Part shown: one piece after another, positions 1 through 12,611 of the stretch | Position numbering within the stretch: position 1 is the stretch's first letter | Layout of the letters: every line of letters starts with the position of its first letter | Assembly: GCA_030762175.1 (NCBI GenBank) | Contig: CM060831.1 | Span: 78,808,501-78,872,500 of the forward strand | Length of the DNA stretch: 64,000 bases | Source of the DNA: Metallyticus violacea | Taxonomy: Eukaryota; Arthropoda; Insecta; Mantodea; Metallyticidae | Direction: 5' to 3' | Notes under the pieces: model-generated | What the model saw: only the letters and a program-made list of their open reading frames with translations | The model's database searches: none | Told to the model about the DNA's origin: nothing | Translations under genes and position numbers: made by a program

Positions 1-1212
1 ATTTCCATCAATGAACATCATTGAGTTTGATGTGTTTTTATATAGTTTAGAGTAGGTTCTATCACATTATATGTAATCATATTTTATTCCCTTTAAAACA
101 TTGATGAAACAAAGTTTCGTCATTTAATTACATATGTTTACTCCTCCAAATAAAACTGTTTTCAATATGTGACTATTTTCAGTTACCTGCACTGCTAAAA
201 ATTAATGTAAATATCACTGTACTTTTTGGCAACCATAGTGTTAATGTTGAGATTTAGTTTCACTTAGACTTCTTAACATAGATTTTGTAAAAATGTATGG
301 AGAAGAGCCTCTAGCTGAGATTAACAAAGAAAGCAGGAAATGGTCAAAGCAAATGTCTCATTACTTAAACTCATTCTCCTCCTCCTCCTCATCATTGTTA
401 TTATATTATTATTATCACTATGATAATGTTTAATTATGATTATAAAGCAGTTTATTCCTACTATATCAACTAGAATGGAATAATTACTGTGATGTAAAGG
501 CAGGAGAAACAAACATACATGCATATGTGTGTGTGTATATATATATATATGAGTAGGATAGTTGAGAGGGAGCAATGACTGAAGAGCCACCTAGCGTGCT
601 ACAGGCGAACTTCCAGTCTGAGTCCTGCACACTTCATCAGGATGCCAGCTGTATGGTTCACTACTGCATATTTATTCATGGCTATTTGTACTTTATTTTT
701 GAAGATAGAAATGCACATTACATGAATGCATTAAAAAAACTGTACCCAAATAACATATATTTAAAATATGTTTAAGTGTCCTGTGTGTACTTTATGTGTC
801 ATTGTGTACAAAAATGAATAAAAAGATTTTTAACGTAATTATTCAACAATAATAGCTCTTAATTACATAAGAAATTTATAACGAGATAGCATTTTTTTTC
901 TGATGTCTCCACCACTCCCCCAATCTAGTAATAGTGAACACAATGTGGTGTAATGTTAAAATGTACTTTCCTAATTCATTTATTTAGAATTATCATTACA
1001 ATGACATTATTTTGAGACTTGAGTATTATTAGAAGCAACAACAGCTTAATTATTGATGAGCACTATTTAGAATAAGTTTTATACTAGAAATTTCAAAATA
1101 TTTTATTAAAATGTTTACATTTTACATGTTAGGGGATCTGAAAAACAAGGATGTTACTTGACACTTGTGTTATAAATGTTACATGCATTTAATGATTCAC
1201 ATTTAATTTCAG
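1..1212. other. AT-rich non-coding sequence
   Basis: No gene or recognisable transposon is seen here. The stretch holds low-complexity DNA near 375-415 (CTC and ATT repeats) and a TG/TA microsatellite near 522-550. Short open frames have no splice context or recognisable motif. Confidence 0.6.
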
Positions 1213-1400
1213 GTACAAACCGTAGGCTGATTTTTCAGCTAACAAACACTTGCAGCAAAGAAAGACTGCATATATGTGGAACTTTAACACGAATTGCATT
1301 ACACTGGTGGTGCAAAATGACAAAAAGAGCCATAGCAGACAGGTCTAAACACAGAGCAATTACAAATGCTTTAGAATTTTCCATTTCTATTAGACGAGTT
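1213..1400 (+). CDS. Putative internal exon of an unrecognised gene
   Basis: A 188-bp segment is bordered by a pyrimidine-rich acceptor ending in ttaatttcag and a consensus donor gtaagt at 1401. It is open throughout in one frame: two bases finish a split codon and 62 full codons follow. The peptide is rich in Cys, Trp, Arg and His (it includes TCSKERLHICGTL and ALHWWCKMTKR), quite unlike the low-complexity translations around it and unlike any transposon family I recognise. The ORF-track methionine lies upstream of the acceptor, so the exon is probably internal. I do not recognise the protein and found no partner exon nearby. It is on the opposite strand from ERLEC1, so it would belong to a neighbouring or convergent gene. 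A chance open frame with splice-like borders remains possible. Confidence 0.5.
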
Positions 1401-1406
1401 GTAAGT

Positions 1407-3736
1407 TCTATAATTATTATAACTTAAATACAACTGATTTATGTGACAGTGCAGTACAGTGAAACCTGTTCAAGATGGAAGGCGTAGGTCTAATTTTTTT
1501 TATTTCCCACTCTGGACAGATTTCGCATTATTCAGGCACAAAGTATAAATGAACACGCTTATCATGTGCATTACCTTAAAAACAAAAAAGGCAACAAGGC
1601 CGCAAACTATCAGATGTGTAGATATAACGTTTGGCAATACTCTCATTAAAAGGCTTGCTGTTGTGAATCTTCTTGACAAAATCATACTATCTAGCACTAA
1701 TTGTTTTCACAGCACACTAATCAGTATTAAACATAATTGCTTCCTAACCACACTATTTTGTATCTAGTACTATTCCATTGTTTATCATATGCATGATTAA
1801 TGGAACTTGAGTTCCATAGATCTGCCTATTTTACCTGCTTACTACAGCAATGAGCATTGACTGTAACTCTTTCAAACATTCTTTCACATTGCACATTGCT
1901 CATGAAGTTGTTCAGGTTTTTGTTTGAAGAAAATATTTATAGATCTCTTACACTCTTCAGAGCTTCACAGAAAGATACAATCTGTTTCTTCCTATTCTTC
2001 AATTTCACCACTGATATCATTAGCACCATTATTTTTGGTTTCCTGTTTGGAAATTTTGTACATGTCTACAGTTGATTCAATTATTTAACTTCAGTCATCA
2101 TTTATATACACTGCAGCATCCATTAAAAACTTTCCTTTTGCACTTTAAGGCTGATACAGTTCTATATTTCTGCTTCATCAGTATTTTCATTCCCTTGAGA
2201 AGGATTCCTTTAATTCAATAACTTTTACCTTAACACTTAATGATAGATCATATTTTTATGTGACATTGTTGATCACAAAATTCATTATTATATGTTGTGC
2301 TTAGCCATTCACTGCAAGATACCATTGCTATGATGTACAAATTCTCATTGCAAGGTTCATTTCGCCAAGACAATAAAGCAATAAAACTCCTGCCCAGAAA
2401 CACAATGTAACCTCGCATCCCTTCCCAGTATTTATAACACTGATCCACAAATTATATTGTTGTTTCAAAATATACTTCAAAGAGTGTGTTAAAATATTGT
2501 TTTGAATATAAATAGTGGCAGACTGCTTTTTTGTTGGAAAATTTGTGTTTAATTAAAGCAAAAAAATAACATACAAAACTTATGATTTTTGCTGATACCA
2601 ACATTTTCCAAAATAGCAGGCTTCCAGGACATGCATGTTTTAAAACAGGCACGTTTCATTGTACATATATGCTTTCAGTTAATATGATTGGCACATACTA
2701 GTTATGCATTTTCAAATGGTTGGTTCATTATTAATCCTGGCCTGTTGGAGTTCTTACATTTGCTATCCTGCTTCCAAGTAATATTAAGTAGGTTTGAGAC
2801 ATGGTACTGTTCCCTTGTGATGACTTACTACATATGGTACCCCCTAACTTCTAAGTCAGTAGTCTACACTATAAGCAGGAGACCATCAAGCATTTAAACC
2901 TTTGTCAATTAGGCTGGTGAATTGATTTTGCATGCTCCACTTACCATTGAACTGCTCAGAGCATATTTCACGGTCTATAGCTCATATCATCAGCTGCAGT
3001 AGCCCATGAAACACATTCCTGAGTAGTTCTATAGTCCGTGGAATGAAGCGTACAAAAATTGACTCACCAGCCTAATCTAGGGTATATAATAGCTACACTG
3101 TATTGGGTTAGATATGACGTTGGTTTTTTAATTTTTTTAATCCTTGGTTAATACATTTAAATCAGGTACAAAGTAGAATTATGTAAGTATGCAGAAAAGT
3201 ACGAAACACATATTCATTTTTAAGTGAATATTGAGATTATAAGTGGTCTTGATAATTGAAGTTCTGAAAATATTTTATTTCTGAACGTGTAACACATGTG
3301 ATATATGTTGAAATCAAATCTACAATTTGTCCATATCATTTTGCACTAAGAAAAATATTTGAAAAGCAAATCTTGCTGTAATGGGGTAATAAAAACAGTT
3401 ATTAGTTTACCTAATGGATTTAATGAACATGCAAAATTGAGTAATACGATGCATATTCCTTTTCTAAGGTGTGAAGCACAAAGGGCTATCGGCTATAATG
3501 AATGGATCAGTTTACCAGACCAGAAGAGCTTACTTTCCATTCTCAACATGTATATAGTTGTACATGAATTATTTAATTCTAAAATGTTCATTACAAAAGT
3601 TTTGATATATGACAGTAAATATAGAGAATAAAGTAACTTTCATCAAATCTTATCTGCATATCACAGTCACCTCTAAATCTTCTAAATCCTCTGCAAAATA
3701 ATATTGGAAAGGAAGAGTAAAGAATTCACTGTCAAT
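1407..3736. other. Non-coding sequence, nothing recognised
   Basis: AT-rich DNA with only short open frames and no motif I recognise. There is an open frame in the 3359-3631 interval (90 codons) without homology cues or splice context, which I do not call as a gene. Confidence 0.5.
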
Positions 3737-3748
3737 AACTCAGTGTTA

Positions 3749-3992
3749 ATCTTATTTTGATTTAAAGTAAAACACTAAAAATTATGTCGTCACATTAAAA
3801 CTCTCTTTAAGTTTCACAAACACACTTATAAAAGTAATTTTGGTACATGTTTCGTGAGGTACATTCCTCACATTGTCAACCAAAACGACGACTTAAAAAG
3901 AGTTTTAATGTGACGACATGATTTTTAGTGTTTTACTTTAAATCAAAATAAGATTAACAAAAGTTTCACTGTGTGGATTCCGAAATTCCGTA
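3749..3992 (-). mobile_element. Solo Penelope-like terminal palindrome, family A (244 bp)
   Basis: Two inverted arms of about 60 bp (near 3750-3811 and 3891-3955) flank a core with the family-A terminal sequence, also seen at 18.8, 28.8 and 37.3 kb. The insertion is bounded by a 12-bp direct repeat, aactcagtgtta (3737-3748 and 3993-4004), which fits a target-site duplication. The minus strand of the core carries a decayed hammerhead-like motif: a stem of GTGAGG with CCTCAC, then GAAA, then CATG. No coding sequence remains, so this is a terminus-only mini-element. Confidence 0.8.
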
Positions 3993-4023
3993 AACTCAGT
4001 GTTAGTTAACAAAGTTCCCAATT

Positions 4024-4083
4024 TTGAAGTAATGAGGGTGTTTAATATCAATGTTGAAGTAATGAGGGTGTTTAATATCAATA
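4024..4083 (+). repeat. Two-copy 30-bp tandem repeat
   Basis: A unit containing gaagtaatgagggtgttt is repeated with a 30-bp period (4026 and 4056), apparently without differences. No function is apparent. Confidence 0.85.
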
Positions 4084-5373
4084 GGTGTGTAAAAAAGCTG
4101 GAGGAAGAACATTTTCAAGCAAAGAGATTAAATATGGTTGCACTGAGAGGAAATTACCAAGTGTTTGACAATAGATATTTGGGTGCCTTTCTGCTTCACA
4201 TGTCTCAAATTTCTGCTGGCTACCTATAAAATGTTGAGTTAACAGGGATTCATTCACCAAGTGTTTCCTCCTTCCTTCATCAGCATTTCAACTGTGGAAA
4301 CTATATTGTTGAAGGGTTCTATGCAACCTTTCTGAGGGCAACAGTGCAACAATCAAGTTTGAATGGTGCAGGGTAATGCTATAAATATTTAACAATGGAA
4401 ATACTACATTCCAGACTTTGTACCACAGCTCACACTGAATTTAAATTAAGCACCAGCTATTAGATCTGCCGAGCTGAACAGACTCTACTAAAGGTGAAGA
4501 TTACAAGGGATGCAGATGATTTTTTTTTCAACAAGTGGTCCTGCGGCCACTGCTGTGTTTGAAAAGCAGATGACAATTATTACACATGCCATATGTCTAA
4601 GGCATACTCAAAAATCCAGCAGTGATGAACAAGAACAGGTTGATCTCAATATAATGGTGTTCCATGTTTCAATAAAGTAACAATTTCATCATACCTGCAG
4701 TCTGAACTTGGTACCATGCAATTTATATTCTATGAATATTTATTTAAATAAGACAAAAGATAACATAAATTACTCAATATCAGTCTCAGCAATAAAACAA
4801 TTGTTTCTGTTAGGCTAGCAGAATATGGATGATTTCGTTTTATTCTTAAAAAACAATATTTTATACATATTGCCTTCAACTATGATATGCCTGTTTAATG
4901 ATTCGTGGTTAAATGTTTTCTTCTTGGCTGCTATCAACAAGCTATGCTGTAGATATTGACGAGTCTTTTCACCTTTCTCACTCAGACAACAAAAGAATGG
5001 GTGTGTAGGGTTAATTGCTTTTCACAGGTGCAGGTAAGACAATATTTACTATTGCACATAAATGTATAGTATGGCTTTTTTTTCCTTCATTGCTGTTCAC
5101 CTGTGCTAGTTGAAAGACGGTAGGATTCATCACATACATACTTGGTGGGAGGAGAGAGTAAACATGCTGCTTTACTGTTAACAGTTACAATGGTAAACAT
5201 ATCTTACCTGCAGAGCCTATAAACAGTAACTAATCCATCCACCCCTCTGTTTCGTTATCTGAATTTTGGTAGACTTAATACCACTGTGCAACATTTTGAT
5301 ACTGGTCAAGAAGAGGGGAGGATGAGGAGTAACTGGAACTGTATTGCAGCATATTTTTCTTCTTTATCACAAC

Positions 5374-5404
<31 letters not shown>

Positions 5405-6530
5405 ATTATTCCCACAACTTTCGGAAAAAAGAAAACTATCTGTATGAAGAATATATTTTGCAATCTTGGTTGATGCTTATTTTAAGCAAAACAATTTCAT
5501 TTTTCCAGCATACAATATTAGTAAGTTCAGCTTAGAAATAAAAAAGGATTTTAAACATGAAAAGGGCAAAAAAACAAATATAAGAGATGCAAATACAGCA
5601 TTAGTTTGTTTTCTTCTTACACTTTCTTTGTTTATAAGTGTTTTTAAGCTTCAATCTATTAAAACTAACTGAATATTATTGTATTTAATTATTACGAACT
5701 CTTTCCGCTTCATTTGCTAGTATTTTTGTTACTATCACGTTGGTAATAAATCTGGAAAAAAGAAATTGCACTTGGCCGCCATAATTAACCTATCTGATCG
5801 GCAAAATTGTACACTTTTACCATTACGATGCTCTAATTTTTATTTACATATTTTACCCTACATGTACACTGTACCCTTAATTATTTCATTCTATATAGGA
5901 TGGCAGATATTTGTGATATGTAACACAGCCTTTAAGAGTGTTATAAACTTATAACATAATTTTAACATGTTAACTTTCAATAACTATAACAGCTCTTGTG
6001 AGAAATACCAGCTTAAAAACATATCCTTTTTCTTTGAGTCAATAATTTTTGCAATTTTCAATTCCAAATTTTAGCAACACCAATTATGCTTAAGTATATA
6101 CTTGCCATACATAACTGTTAATAAGCTGCTGTCATTTGTCAGCGCTGTATTAAAGTTGCTCTTTTTTAATGCCTTACCTCTGATGTCATTCCATCTGTGT
6201 ATTCCCCAGTTTTCTTTTTGTTGATGAATTGCATTGCATTCTTATTTATTGACCACTATATATTAGTTCTCTGTAATCTGGCAATTAAGATAGTCCACGT
6301 TTTCTAACCTTCCCCTCCCCCCTGAAACATTCTCAACAGCTGGTCAGCTGCCACGCTGCCATTATGACGTTACACGCAGGGCTGAAAGTAATTTACTGCT
6401 GCTGCTGCTGGATATGTTCCATTATACTCCTAAATACCCGAGCCATAAGCGTGAGACAGCGGAGAGAGCGAAATTTATTCACATGCAATTTACATTGTAA
6501 ATATAAATGGATAGGAAGGGGTAAATCACT
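4084..6530. other. Non-coding sequence with a GT microsatellite
   Basis: No gene is recognised. A (GT)n tract lies at about 5374-5403, and the translations reading CVCVC or THTHT there come only from that tract. Confidence 0.6.
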
Positions 6531-6540
6531 GTAATGAGGG

Positions 6541-7040
6541 CATTATTAGGCGGGTGAAATATTGTAACGGTGGGAAAGGTGCGCTTATTCCAATTCGCAA
6601 CTACTAAACTTCATATACAGGGTACCTTGGTAAAACCTGGAAATCGGTGGATCCAATGGTTTAGCGAATAAATCATTGTAATTGTGCCAAATCATAATTA
6701 GGCGGGTGAAATACTGTAACTGTGGTAAATGAGTTTTTATTCTAATTCGCAACTAATTCATATATACACACACTAACCTAATCTGTGGGCTAACCTCGGA
6801 CAAACCCTAGAAACCGGTGAACCCAGTGGGTTAGCAAGTAAAGCATTGTAATTGTGGCAAACTTCTCTTCGGAAGTAATTCAATGAATAAATCATTGTAA
6901 CTGGCAAATCTGCTTTAACTCCGGCAGGGGAGGGTGGGATGCAAGCAAGCAAGCATGAGATGGTAGTATTCGAACCTACTATCCTACGTTCACAAGTGTT
7001 GCATGTCGCTGTAACCACCTGTCTGCGGTGTTGCACCGTT
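6541..7040 (-). mobile_element. tRNA-derived SINE with a duplicated body
   Basis: Read on the minus strand, the right end (about 6950-7036) resembles a tRNA promoter: an A-box-like segment acaggtggttacagcga and a B box ggttcgaatactacc. The downstream body occurs twice in tandem (about 6541-6695 and 6696-6868), each starting with aggcgggtgaaat and containing the aattcgcaact and aatcattgtaattgtg motifs. The copies have diverged and differ in length. Confidence 0.7.
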
Positions 7041-7439
7041 GATCTTGATAATCAATAATCATAGCTAGCAGAAAACAAATTGGGAAAAGTGACAATATCC
7101 CTCCCACAGAATAGATCATGTTCCTTCATACATAAATTGGCAATAAAAATGTCAAATTGAAAGGGGAAGCAAAAAAAAAAAAAACAACTTTTTTTTATTG
7201 CCAAAGTTTAATCTATCAGTTTCATTGTCTATAAAACCATTAAGCTCAACAAATGAGACTTACTTTTTCTTTTGATTCTCATTCCCACTCCCTTTTTATG
7301 TAGTAGTATTAGTATTTATCTCTCATTCATCACACACAGATTTTAATACAAAATAAACACAAATAATAATGAAAAAAAAAAACATTACTTTTAAATATAA
7401 CAATTAGAAACAGTGCCTTCTGCAATTCCATAAATTTAT
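7041..7439. other. Non-coding sequence
   Basis: Short A and T homopolymer runs; nothing else recognised. Confidence 0.5.
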
Positions 7440-7689
7440 TCCATTTTGATGGGCTCAGCCCCCCAGTTCCCGGTTCATCAGCAGCTATCTACTGGAATAT
7501 CCAGGGGACCAGGCTTCGATCCAACCAAAAACAAAATACAACATTAAAAGTAATTTATACATTCAAAACAATATTAAATATTTTCAATAATATTTAATAA
7601 CCGTCCTTTTTTAATTAAATCCAGTCGGCCAAATTTCTATCCTTGAGAGTTGCTTATTCTTTAGGGCCTTATACACACTAACACCCTGG

Positions 7690-10600
7690 TTATTGGTGTA
7701 TAAGGATCCTGTTTAACTAATATTAGATAACTATTCCCATACCTTCCCCATCTCATTTCATCCTCCTTTTAATATCTGACATTATTCTCATGCACATTTC
7801 CTAAGTATTTTACACCTATAACAATTTTTGTCTTACCTTGCCTATGTATTTTCCTAGTTCCTTAATGTTTTCATCTGATTTTAAATTTAAAATTCTTCTC
7901 CCTCTTTATTTTATCTGGTAGGTTTTCCCATTTTCATAATAGGAACTGTTCCCTACAAAACTTGGTTTGCTTACATTCTAGTATACAATGCCAAATACTA
8001 TCTAGTTCTTCACACATAGGATATTTCCCCTTAGTATATCCATTTTTTAATCCACTTAAATATTTTACTCCTGTTCTAAACCATACCAACATTTCCCTTC
8101 CTACCTTATCACAAATTTCAGTTTATCTTTCTCTTCCCCATACATTTTTTAGTGTACTTTATAATTTCAGAGATTTTTTGGTGCTAAGATTTGCCCATAT
8201 TTCCTGTTTTTCTATATCCTCAATTCTTATTGTTATCTCTTTCCAAAATCCTTTACCCAATCTTGCTCTCTCATACCACACTAGTTCCATGCCTGCTTGT
8301 TAGATTTTAGATAACCAAGTTTCTCTCCCCTTAATTTTTCCTTGTGCTACCATACTGCTTAATAATATTCTCCTCCTCTTCAATTTCATTACTCTTTCTA
8401 TGGCCTTTCTTTTATAGTCCAATCTTCCTAGTTTCATTAGAGCAACCTCATTTGGTGAAGATCTAGGTAAGCCTAGAACAATTCTACAAAATAATCTATT
8501 TATCATATTTATCCCTTTCCATCCTTCATCTGGCTCCCAAATTTCTATTCCATACATCATTCTGCTCTCCACTACTGAGCCATATATTCTCTCTGCTACT
8601 GCTTTCCTTTTTTTGATTGCTCCATTTCTCATTACTAGACAATCTAACACCTAAAATAATCAATTTTCTTGACATCTTCAATTTCTGTGCCCTCCCACAA
8701 TCATTTTTCCTGATTTTTTTAATTTGAAACATTTTTTCATCACCATAATCTTAGATTTGTTTTTATTTACCTTAAGCCCCCATTCTCTACAAAATGTGCC
8801 TATAGTTTCTAATGATTGTTTTAATCCTACACTAGTTAAAGAACCTGTTACCAAATCATCTGCAAAGAGCAGACCCAGTATTTCTATATTATTTATAGTT
8901 GGCAAATGTACATACCTTTGCTAAAACTTCATCAATAAACAGATTGAAGAGAATTGGGCCTAATTTACATCCTTGTCTTAGACCTACATTGTTTGATATT
9001 TTTCCTTAACTCTCCTTTTTTCATATTTAACACAGAATTCGTTTTTCTTATATATATTCTGAATTACCTTTATAAAATTCTGACTTACTCCTTTCTTTCT
9101 CAGTTTAACCCAAAGTGCTTCTCTGGAAATTGTGTCAAAAGCTATTTCCAAGTCCAGAAACAACAAATAGATTGTAGCTCTTTTGTTACTAAGATATTTA
9201 TCGACAAATGTTCTAATTGTAAAAATATTGTCAACTGTTTTTTTACCTTTCCTTAAGCCTGATTGAAATACTGAAATTTTCTTTTCTTTCTCTGCCTATT
9301 CTTGTAGTCTTTTTGCTAATACTGCAGTGAAAACTTTCTCAATAATTGAAAGTAAACTAATTCCTCTTTAATTTGCTGGGTTCCCAATATCACCTTTACC
9401 TTTATAAATTGGTGTTACAATTCCCACTCTCCAATTTTTTGGTATTTTTCCTTCTTCAAAGATTATGTTCAGTAATCACCCCAGTATGTTTAATCTGTTG
9501 AGGTCTTCTACCCAAGCTTTCCAACATTCCCCTGGTATTCCATCTACTCCACATGCTTTGTTAGGTCTTAACTTTTTAATTTGTTCCAAAACTTCACCTG
9601 AAGTAATTTTGCTATCTAACAAGTCTATTTTCCATAAATTTTCAATATTCAAATTATCTTGAATAACCAACGTTTTTACTCCCAAAAGGCCCTGAAAAAA
9701 CTTACACCACTCTGTTGGTGGTAGCACATAATCTCCTCCCTTTCTTTTGTGCACTTTACCTATGAGTGCCCAAATTGCCATGTTGTCATTCTTCTTTGCT
9801 GCCTTGTTTAGTTTATGGCTAAACTTCTCTCCCCACCTTTCCTTTTTTACCTCTAATAAGCACCTGTATCCCCATCTTTTTACAAGGTAATTGTCCCTAT
9901 CTGTCCCCTCTCCTGTTTGTCTCCAGCATTTTAGCTCCCTCTGTACCCTTCTTCTTGTATCTGCACATTCTTTATCATACCAGCCACCATTTACTTTTAA
10001 CCTCCCCTCAAACATTTTCATTTTGATTCCTGCTTTTTAACAGCCTCCTCTATATTAAAAATACATTCAACTTTTCTATCCTCTAATAAAGCTAACAAAT
10101 ATCTGTTCCCCATACATTCCACTTCATGATTTAACTTTGTATGAAACATACGAGTTAATCATTTATCCATCTGTAGTGTTTTAATTGGTTACCTAACTAG
10201 ATTTTTTGCTCCCTCCTACTATCTTCTGTCGTTTGGATCTCCATTCTTAATGGGAAGTGATTTCTTGCACTTATCATATCCATAATCTCAAAGCCAACTA
10301 TATACCTAACCAAACTGAGGTGTAACATATAATCTACAACACTTTGCCCATTTTTATTTACAAAAGTGAATTCTTCCCCCCTCCCCCTTTTCCTTTTCCT
10401 TTCACTCCATTTAACATCAAGAAGTTGTTCTCTTCACAGAACTGTATTAATTGTTTGCCCTCATTATTGAAAGCTTTATTATTAATACAATGCTTCTCTA
10501 AATTTGCTTCTATTGGACCCTAGGCATTAAAATCTACCCTAATCTGTTCTTCCCCTATTCTTGCATTTAGATCCCCCACTAGCATTCATTTTACATCTGT

Positions 10601-11029
10601 ATATTTGTCCTGTAGTTCTTCAATGTTTTGTCTCAATTTAATAAACAAATTTGAATCATAGCAGCTTGAAGAGCTAGGTAGATTATAAACAATTCCTAAA
10701 CACACATTTGTACTTCTTCCACATACATCACTAAATTTATACCACAACACTTTATCATCTCCTAAATTCTTTTCAGTCTTAATTTTAAAACCTTTATCTC
10801 TTCTCACAAATAACCCTATGCCAACAGACACCCGACCTTTTCCTTTAATTTTCACCCCTTTTTTTCCATAATAATCATACCCCGTGACATTGATGACAGA
10901 ATCTTTTAAAATCCATGTCTCAACCACTGCTAATTCATATGACCATTTAATTATCCGATGAATGTCATCATTTCGTATTTTCACTATTAACCCTACAACA
11001 TACCAGCATACTATAGATAAGGTACACAC
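7690..11029 (-). pseudogene. LINE ORF2: endonuclease and reverse transcriptase, broken
   Basis: The endonuclease part begins near 11029 and shows VETWI, then (after an in-frame stop near 10590) VGDLNAR with the metal-binding Asp and Asn, then a NHFPL block matching the SDHFP motif of APE-type nucleases. The 9476-10021 frame is the linker into the RT and ends with KACGVDGIPGECW, typical of RT motif 2a. RT motif A is visible as FLDLEIAFDTISREALW (9166-8984), and the catalytic motif C reads LLFADDLV (about 8870). The thumb and C terminus (8650-8300) show SRMMYGIEIWE, and a Cys/His motif (CEELDSIWHCILEC) lies near 8000-7960. The reading frame shifts several times, so no functional protein is made. 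Its normal role would be target-primed reverse transcription of the LINE RNA. Confidence 0.85.
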
Positions 11030-11172
11030 TCCCTACACTAAATCCTTTCTTCCAAACCTATGGGGCTCCAACTTTGCCTTGCTTCTTTTAAGCCTTGTGT
11101 CTTTGATGTGACTTTTCATTCCTCTACCTGCATAATACTTCCCCAGGCATGGAGACTACACTCAACCCTGCC

Positions 11173-11990
11173 TCACTCCACATTTTCAGACCATAGCACC
11201 GCATGCTTTTCTGTTGGCATCCTCTCACAGCTCTTGAGACTGTAAATACATTGTGGTGATGTTGTCAGCTGTTCATCTTTCCCCTTCTCTCCTTTTGCCG
11301 TTTCTTCTTCTTCGTTGCCACCTTGAATTCCTGAACTTTGATTCTCTCTTTTAGCTGAACCTGTAACTATCACATTTCGTCCATTCATGTCCTGTTTCTT
11401 TCCATCTATGAAAAGGTTCAAACCCCTAATGTATCCAATCTTGCCTTCTTCTCTAGCTTTTTTCATTTGCTTCAATAAAGTAGCCCTATATTTCCATTTT
11501 TCTTTCTCATAATCTTGCTCGATGAATATCCTCGTATCCCTAAGTTTGTTTTTACTTTCCAGCACCGTCCATTTAAATTTCATGATGGTACTCTTGACAA
11601 GTATCAGCCTTGGTCTAACTCCTTTTCTACCTATTCTAAAGGAGTCACTTATTTCCCAGCCCTGTAGTTGGGTCCCCAGCTTTTCCTTAAATATTTCTTC
11701 AACCTCTTGCCACATTCTCTTCTCTCTATTTTTCTCTATTCCAAAAATAATAATGTTTATTTTTCTGTTATTTGCCTCCGCTTTTTCTCCTTATCCTTCA
11801 GTCATGGTTCGCGAGATCTTGTTCCACTCTTTGTTGATAGCTTGCAACAATCCCTCTCATATCTTTGGTAAATCTGCTTATTCTCATTTCTAGCCCCTTC
11901 TCCATCTTTCTCAATTCAGTAATTTATTCTGATATTCCCTTTAACATTCCAATGACCTGCTCCATTTCCGGACTGGATTTGATTCTACTC
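11173..11990 (-). pseudogene. LINE ORF1: coiled coil plus RNA-binding domain
   Basis: The 11173-11715 frame (180 codons) carries the conserved core of L1-type ORF1 proteins: FRIGRKGVRPRLILVKS, then a basic helix, then KLRDTRIFIEQDYEKE, and a second basic stretch. This matches the RRM and C-terminal domain that bind LINE RNA. Upstream, at about 11740-11990 and across a frameshift, the translation is a heptad-like charged helix (containing ELRKMEKGLEMRI), as expected for the trimerising coiled coil. The C-terminal tail is Ser- and Glu-rich. ORF1 ends about 140 bp before the endonuclease frame, the expected order for a bicistronic LINE. It is broken between coiled coil and RRM. Confidence 0.75.
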
Positions 11991-12297
11991 TGCCTTTCAC
12001 CAATAATGCCATCAACACAAAGCCATAGCAAATCATAGTCACTTGATTATTGAAACCATTTTCTCCAGCTTTAATTTTTCTTTTATTGAAAAGGCCAACT
12101 ATGAGGCAATAGATTTCTATCGATACACCCATTGTACCTACTACCAAGAAAAAAAAAATACCAGATAGGCATGCAAGTTGAAAGCATGGACAAAAAAAAA
12201 TGTTAGGATAGGAAAGTTAGTTACTACTTTGAAAGATAATACTAATGTCCAAAATGCATTAATACATGTCTAATATGCATTATATCCATAGCAAGAG

Positions 12298-12604
12298 AGT
12301 CAATCCTGGTGGTCTAGTAGTAACCATACTTGCCTCATAGACCTATAATTGCAGGTTCAATCCTGGCCGGGATTGGTGGATTTTTTTTTTTGGGGTGTGT
12401 ATAAAAATCGTAAGTATGGCTTCCTTTGGAAGGGAAATAGAGCTGTAGTTCCCATGTTGTAGATTTATGGCATTAAAAAGCATCTCAAGCCTAAAAGAAG
12501 AGGCCTTTGAGCAAAATTTATTGACTGTTTCACGCATGTATTGAATGGGATGCTGATGACCTGAGATGTTAAAGAGCATTCATAAATAAAAATCAAATAA
12601 ATTG
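12298..12604 (+). mobile_element. tRNA-derived SINE, family S1, copy 1
   Basis: The head has an A-box-like tggtctagtagtaacc and a B-box ggttcaatcctggcc. The body (taagtatggcttcctttgg, then gagcaaaatttattg, then gacctgagatgttaaagagc) is shared with the copies near 42.0, 55.7, 56.5 and 62.1 kb. A short direct repeat, gcaagag (12291-12297 and 12605-12611), may be the target-site duplication. Confidence 0.85.
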
Positions 12605-12611
12605 GCAAGAG

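Larger units (their letters stand above)
7440..12150 (-). mobile_element. Near full-length L1-type LINE (ORF1 plus ORF2)
   Basis: Read right to left, the minus strand holds ORF1 (about 11990-11173), an apurinic endonuclease domain (about 11029-10200), a linker (10021-9476), reverse transcriptase (about 9700-8600) and a C-terminal Cys/His segment (about 8000-7900). The 3' end near 7440-7530 carries a tail sequence found again at 20.2 and 24.85 kb. Several in-frame stops and frameshifts show it is inactive. It is the longest of five minus-strand copies of this family in the window. It lies downstream of ERLEC1, so host transcription does not obviously affect it. Confidence 0.85.

Noticed and set aside
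3359..3631. 90-codon plus-strand frame
   Set aside because: No recognisable motif, no splice borders and no biased composition; a chance frame in AT-rich DNA is as likely.
5344..5535. Open frames reading CVCVCVC or THTHTH
   Set aside because: They are translations of the (GT)n microsatellite at 5374-5403; the same applies at 39054-39080 and 62649-62680.
8724..9256. Plus-strand frames of 66-100 codons
   Set aside because: They are antisense shadows of the minus-strand LINE reverse transcriptase.
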